Assembly: GCA_963715455.1 (NCBI GenBank)
Contig: OY970245.1
Location: 1,116,001 to 1,180,000, forward strand
DNA length: 64,000 bases
Source: VRUE01 sp963715455
GTDB lineage: Bacteria; Actinomycetota; Thermoleophilia; Solirubrobacterales; 70-9
Direction of reading: 5' to 3'
This document shows positions 60,087-64,000 of this stretch, one piece after another. Within the stretch, counting starts at the first letter, position 1. Each line of letters opens with the position of its first letter. Made by a program: the position numbers and the translations under genes. The notes beneath the pieces are model-generated. The model did not search any database. It worked only from the letters and a program-made list of their open reading frames with translations, and had not been told where the DNA came from.

Positions 60087-60710
60087 ATGCGAGCCCTGCA
60101 AATCGTCGCCACGAGCCTCCTGCCCGCGCTCTGCGCGGCCTGCGGGCGCTCCTGCCGCCCTTCGACAGTGCTCTGCACGCGCTGTGCGCGGCGCCTCGCA
60201 GCGGCTGAGCCGCTGAGTAGGGGGGCTCCACCGGGGCTCGACCGTGTCTGGTCATCGGCTCCGCACGAAGGTGTGGCTCGCGATCTGGTCACGGCGCTCA
60301 AGCTGCGTCGCCTCTTGCCGGTTGCGGGGCCGATCGCCGAGCGGATCGAGTGGCTCGCCCCGGCGAGCCTGCTGAGTGGCGTGCTCGTGCCGGTGCCCAC
60401 CGCGCGCCTGCGTTCCCTGAGTCGCGGCTTCGACCCCGCTGCCGAGATCGCCACCGCGCTGGCCGAGCGAACCGGCCTGCCGCTGGCGCCCTGTCTGCGC
60501 CGGCGGGGCGGAGGTCGCCAGGTCGGCAAGCGCCGGGGAGAGCGCATCGGTCACCCGCCGCAGATTGAGTTGCAAGGCGAGGCGCCGCGCAGCGTGCTGC
60601 TCGTCGACGATGTGCTGACCACTGGCGCGACCCTTTCGGCCTGCGCCCGCACCCTGCGTGGCGCCGGCGCCCTGCGGGTAGCTGCAGTCACCTTTACGAG
60701 GCGCTTGTGA
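60087..60710 (+). CDS. comF: ComF-family phosphoribosyltransferase-like protein
   Basis: 207 aa. The N-terminal zinc ribbon has C16, C19, C30 and C33 (CAACG ... CTRC); the C-terminal phosphoribosyltransferase fold has VLVPVPTARLRSLSRGFDPAAEIA, RRRGGGRQVGKRRGERIG and the PRPP loop VLLVDDVLTTGATLSAC. The ComF/GntX family is linked to DNA uptake and replication-fork restart. The neighbourhood comF-hpf-secA is a widely conserved order. Confidence 0.92.
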   Translation: MRALQIVATSLLPALCAACGRSCRPSTVLCTRCARRLAAAEPLSRGAPPGLDRVWSSAPHEGVARDLVTALKLRRLLPVAGPIAERIEWLAPASLLSGVLVPVPTARLRSLSRGFDPAAEIATALAERTGLPLAPCLRRRGGGRQVGKRRGERIGHPPQIELQGEAPRSVLLVDDVLTTGATLSACARTLRGAGALRVAAVTFTRRL

Positions 60711-60748
60711 GGGCGTAGCATCGAACCACAGACACCAAGGAGGCCGAG

Positions 60749-61096
60749 ATGCGGATCGAGATACGTGGGCGCAACGTCGAGATAACCGACGAGCTGCGGA
60801 GTCATGTGATGAAGCGATTCCGCCGGGTTGGCCGCCAGGTCTCCGAGCTGGCGACACTTGACGTGGAGATCCACGAGGAGCGCAACCCTTCGATCGCCGA
60901 CAGCCAGGTGGCCGAGGCGACACTGCGCCTCAAGGGCGTCACCTTGCGGGCGCGCGAGGCCTCACCGGAGATGGCCCACACGATCCACGAGCTGGCCGAG
61001 GACATCCGCCGCCAGGTGAAGAAGCACCGCGAGCTGCGGCGTAAGCGCACTCAGACGCGTCGCGCTGTGGCGCGCATGCGCGGGCGGCCTGCTTAG
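60749..61096 (+). CDS. hpf: ribosome hibernation promoting factor (short form)
   Basis: 115-aa protein with the beta-alpha-beta-beta-beta-alpha RaiA/HPF fold (MRIEIRGRNVEITDELRSHVMKRFRRVG ... LDVEIHEERNPSIADSQVAEATLRLKG) that binds the 30S decoding site in resting cells. The C-terminal dimerisation domain of long HPF, usual in actinobacteria, is absent; a short Arg/Lys-rich tail (RELRRKRTQTRRAVARMRG) is present instead. AAGGAGG precedes the ATG. Confidence 0.9.
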   Translation: MRIEIRGRNVEITDELRSHVMKRFRRVGRQVSELATLDVEIHEERNPSIADSQVAEATLRLKGVTLRAREASPEMAHTIHELAEDIRRQVKKHRELRRKRTQTRRAVARMRGRPA

Positions 61097-61097
61097 C

Positions 61098-61126
61098 CTG
61101 CGCCCCCCGTGGGGGAGCGTGCGCAG
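61098..61126 (+). terminator. hairpin between hpf and secA
   Basis: Nested stem CTGCGC-CCCCC-GT-GGGGG-AGCGT-GCGCAG directly after the hpf stop. Strong but without a T-run. It probably ends or attenuates the comF-hpf transcript; secA has its own -10 box. Confidence 0.5.
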
Positions 61127-61135
61127 CGGGGCAGC

Positions 61136-61141
61136 TAACCT
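61136..61141 (+). promoter_or_regulatory. -10 box TAACCT for secA, leaderless type
   Basis: Ends eight bases before the secA ATG, leaving no space for a ribosome-binding site. Confidence 0.45.
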
Positions 61142-61149
61142 CTTGAGCA

Positions 61150-63996
61150 ATGGCCAATGCACGGGACATGGTCACGCGAGCGCTGCGCGTGGGAGAGGGC
61201 AGGAAGTTCCGCTCCTATGAGAAGCGCGCCGAGGCGATCAACGGGATCGAGCCCGAGATGGAGCTGCTCGATGATGCCGAGCTGCGCGAGGAGGCCGACG
61301 CGCTGCGCAAGCGGGCGGCCGATGGAGAGCCGCTCGACGACCTACTGCCCGAGGCCTTTGCCCTGACCCGCGAGGCGGCGCGCCGTTCAATCGGCCAGCG
61401 CCACTACGACGTGCAGCTGATTGGCGGCATGGCCCTACACGAGGGGGCGATCGCCGAGATGAAGACGGGCGAGGGCAAGACGCTAACCGCGACTCTGGCC
61501 GTCTTCCTCAACACGCTTGCCGGCGACAGCGTCCATTTGGTCACGGTCAACGACTACCTCGCCCGTCGCGACGCCGAATGGATGAAGCCGATCTACGACG
61601 CGCTCGGAGTCAGCGTCGCCGCGATCCAGGAGGGCGACGACCACGCCACCCGGCAGCGCAAGTACGCCTGCGACGTGGTTTACGCGACCAACTCGGAGTT
61701 TGGCTTTGACTACCTGCGCGACAACATGGCCGAGGCGCTCGAGCACTGCGTGCAGCGCGGCTATCACTTCGCGATCGTCGACGAGGTCGACAACATCCTC
61801 ATTGACGAGGCGCGCACGCCGCTGATCATCTCCGGCGCTCCCGAGCAGGCGGCCCAGATCTATTACACGTTCGCCCGGCTCGCCCGGCAGATGCGGGGCG
61901 AGGCGGCCAAGGACAAGCTGCGCTCGCTGGGCGAGTCGAAGGACACCTCCGAGGCTGAGTACGACTACGAGTACGACGAGAAGCACAAGACTGTCTCGCC
62001 GACCGAGAAAGGCGTGAAACGCGCCGAGGAGTTTCTCGACGTCGACAACCTCTACCTCTCAGAGCACGGCAGCCTCGTCAACCACTTGGTCCAGGCGCTG
62101 AAGGCCGAGGCGCTCTACCGCAAGGACAAGGACTACGCCGTGATCGACGGTCAGGTGATGATCATCGACGAGTTCACCGGCCGCATCCTCGAGGGCCGGC
62201 GCTGGTCGGAGGGTCTGCACCAGGCGGTCGAGGCCAAGGAGGGGGTGGCGATCGGCGAGGAGAACCAGACCCTGGCGACGATCACTCTGCAGAACTACTT
62301 CCGCCTCTACGACAAGCTCTCCGGGATGACCGGCACGGCGCTGACCGAGGCGACCGAGTTCATGAAGATCTACAAAGTCCCGGTGGTCGAGATCCCGACC
62401 CACCGTCAGATGGTCCGCGCCGACCAGAACGACCAGATCTTCAAGACCAAGGACGGCAAGTGGAAGGCGGTGCTCGATGAGATCGCCGCCCGTCATGAGA
62501 AGGGTCAACCGATCCTCGTGGGAACGGTTTCGGTTGAGGTCTCGGAGATGATCTCCGGCGAGCTGAAGCGGCGTGGCATCGAACACGCGGTGCTCAACGC
62601 GAAGCCCGAGCATGCCCAGCGCGAGGGCGAACTGATCGCCCAGGCAGGGCGCAAGGGCGCGGTGATGATCGCCACCAACATGGCCGGCCGTGGGGTCGAC
62701 ATCAAGCTCGGCGGCGACCCCGAGCAGTCGGCGATCCACGAGCTCAAGAAAAAGGGGATCGCGCCGGGCGACGAGGGCTACGAGGGGGCGCTCGCAGCAA
62801 AGGTCGCCGAGCTGGAGCCGCTTTGCGCTGCCGAGGCAGATGAGGTGTGCGAGCTGGGCGGCCTCTACATCTGCGGCACCGAGCGCCACGAGTCGCGGCG
62901 TATCGACAACCAGCTGCGCGGCCGCTCAGGCCGCCAGGGCGATCCCGGCGAGACGCGCTTCTTCCTCTCCGCCGAAGACGATGTGATCCGCCTCTTCGCC
63001 GGCGACCGTATCTACAAGATCCTCGACCGGCTTGGCCCGGTCGACGAGCAGGGTGGGGAGATGCCGCTCGAGGCCGGCATGCTGACCAAGACGGTCGAGG
63101 GCGCCCAGAAGAAGGTCGAGGAGCAGAATTTCCTGATCCGCAAACGCGTGCTCGAGTACGACGACGTGATGAACGAGCAGCGGCGCATCGTCTACAAATA
63201 CCGCCGCGAGATCCTCGAGGGCCGCGACATGTCGGAAGTCGCGCGCGACGAGATGGAGGGCGTGATCGAGCGACTCGTCGACGAGTACACGCCGGGCGAT
63301 GACCTCGAAGAGTGGGACATGCCCGAGCTGGAGACCCAGCTGCGCCAGATCTGGCCGCTGAGCGTCGATGTCGGCTCTATCCGACCGGAGACGCTCGACC
63401 GCGAGAAGCTCAAGGACGAGCTCGACGACGACGCGATGAATGCCTACGACGAGCGCGAAGGCGTCTTCGGCGAGGAACTGACGCGCTACCTGGAGCGCTC
63501 GATCCTCCTGCAGGTGATCGACAACCGCTGGCGCGAGCACCTCTACGACATGGACTACCTGCGCGAGGGCATCCACCTGCGCGGCTTCGCCCAGATCGAC
63601 CCGCTGGTTGCCTACAAGAACGAGGGCTTTGTCATGTTCGAGGAGCTCATGCACTCGATCTGGGAGGAGTTCAGCAAGCTGATCTTCCACGTCGAGGTAG
63701 AGGTCGATCAGACTCGGGCTCGCCAGGCCTTCGCCCCGAATGGGGGCAACGCACCGGCGGCGCTCTCCTACTCGGGCGGCACCCCGGACGCCCAGCCCTC
63801 GGCCCTGCAGCAGGTGGCAGCGGGCGCTGACGGCGGCCTCGAAGCGGTGGCCGCGCCGGCCGGGCAAGGCGGCGGAGGGAACGGCGCCACAGAGGTGGTC
63901 GAGACCGTGGTCAAGGACGAGCGCGAGAACATCGGCCGCAACGACCCGTGCTGGTGCGGAAGTGGGAAAAAGTACAAGAAGTGCCATGGGGCCTGA
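61150..63996 (+). CDS. secA: protein translocase ATPase SecA
   Basis: 948-aa motor that drives preproteins through SecYEG. In order: Walker A MKTGEGKT, the DEVDNILIDEARTPL box, GTVSVEVSEM, NMAGRGVDIKLGG, RGRSGRQGDPGETRFFLS, the helical scaffold and wing domains, and a C-terminal metal-binding motif CWCGSGKKYKKCHG. It is therefore the housekeeping full-length SecA rather than the shorter SecA2. The linker before the metal site is Gly/Ala-rich. The stop is 4 bases from the right window edge. Confidence 0.98.
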   Translation: MANARDMVTRALRVGEGRKFRSYEKRAEAINGIEPEMELLDDAELREEADALRKRAADGEPLDDLLPEAFALTREAARRSIGQRHYDVQLIGGMALHEGAIAEMKTGEGKTLTATLAVFLNTLAGDSVHLVTVNDYLARRDAEWMKPIYDALGVSVAAIQEGDDHATRQRKYACDVVYATNSEFGFDYLRDNMAEALEHCVQRGYHFAIVDEVDNILIDEARTPLIISGAPEQAAQIYYTFARLARQMRGEAAKDKLRSLGESKDTSEAEYDYEYDEKHKTVSPTEKGVKRAEEFLDVDNLYLSEHGSLVNHLVQALKAEALYRKDKDYAVIDGQVMIIDEFTGRILEGRRWSEGLHQAVEAKEGVAIGEENQTLATITLQNYFRLYDKLSGMTGTALTEATEFMKIYKVPVVEIPTHRQMVRADQNDQIFKTKDGKWKAVLDEIAARHEKGQPILVGTVSVEVSEMISGELKRRGIEHAVLNAKPEHAQREGELIAQAGRKGAVMIATNMAGRGVDIKLGGDPEQSAIHELKKKGIAPGDEGYEGALAAKVAELEPLCAAEADEVCELGGLYICGTERHESRRIDNQLRGRSGRQGDPGETRFFLSAEDDVIRLFAGDRIYKILDRLGPVDEQGGEMPLEAGMLTKTVEGAQKKVEEQNFLIRKRVLEYDDVMNEQRRIVYKYRREILEGRDMSEVARDEMEGVIERLVDEYTPGDDLEEWDMPELETQLRQIWPLSVDVGSIRPETLDREKLKDELDDDAMNAYDEREGVFGEELTRYLERSILLQVIDNRWREHLYDMDYLREGIHLRGFAQIDPLVAYKNEGFVMFEELMHSIWEEFSKLIFHVEVEVDQTRARQAFAPNGGNAPAALSYSGGTPDAQPSALQQVAAGADGGLEAVAAPAGQGGGGNGATEVVETVVKDERENIGRNDPCWCGSGKKYKKCHGA

Positions 63997-64000
63997 GAGC

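Noticed and set aside
61150..63996. Accessory SecA2
   Set aside because: Full-length 948 aa with an intact C-terminal zinc motif and the comF-hpf-secA order of the housekeeping gene.

Overview
This 64 kb window is high-GC chromosomal DNA. It most likely comes from an actinobacterium of the class Thermoleophilia (Solirubrobacterales-like). That placement is an inference. It rests on the many GTG starts, tightly overlapping genes, an Rv1264-type adenylate cyclase, a mycobacterial-style methyltransferase/GH57/GT4 trio, the rpmE-DUF1385-prfA-prmC-tsaC order and a secreted protein family I associate with this class. I see no rRNA or tRNA genes, no prophage and no CRISPR array.

Layout. 1-2.3 kb: the 3' part of a gamma-glutamyltransferase gene and a class III adenylate cyclase. 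2.26-3.23 kb: a compact cassette carrying an AbiEi/DUF559 protein, bounded by palindromes and 12-bp terminal inverted repeats. 3.2-7.6 kb: a methyltransferase, then a methyltransferase-GH57-GT4 operon like the mycobacterial Rv3030-Rv3031-Rv3032 genes. 7.6-25.3 kb: acyl-CoA and branched-chain metabolism. This holds the mutase chaperone MeaB, an acyl-CoA dehydrogenase, an aldehyde dehydrogenase with an HxlR regulator, a thioesterase, leucyl aminopeptidase, a thiolase, a split B12-dependent acyl-CoA mutase whose active-site residues are of the isobutyryl-CoA type, and ETF beta/alpha plus ETF-quinone oxidoreductase. 25.3-26.8 kb: a membrane diguanylate cyclase. 26.8-33.9 kb: a translation block (rpmE, DUF1385, prfA, prmC, tsaC) interrupted by a 3.2 kb accessory segment (glycosyltransferase, TetR, SnoaL-like protein, secreted protein). 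34-36.3 kb: a GntR regulator with an orphan YrbE/MlaE permease pair. 36.3-36.8 kb: a hairpin-dense intergenic region. 36.8-45.5 kb: a lysyl-oxidase-like protein, glyA and cell-surface glycan genes. 45.6-52.8 kb: a complete F1Fo ATP synthase operon. 53-60 kb: an M20 peptidase, an LCP protein and nucleotide-sugar genes. 60-64 kb: comF, hpf and secA.

How the genes fit together. ACAD, mutase (with MeaB), thiolase and ETF/ETF-QO form a route that takes branched or short acyl-CoAs to the quinone pool. The surface-glycan genes on both sides of the ATP synthase operon supply activated sugars, lipid-linked sugar transfer and wall attachment.

The most unusual signal is intergenic. At least three families of long palindromes (A, B, C) have a conserved inner core but arms that are perfectly complementary within a copy and unrelated between copies. 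All six copies lie directly downstream of a gene and in the same orientation as that gene. A second recurring pattern is a TAnnnT box 6-9 nt before a start codon, which suggests widespread leaderless transcription.
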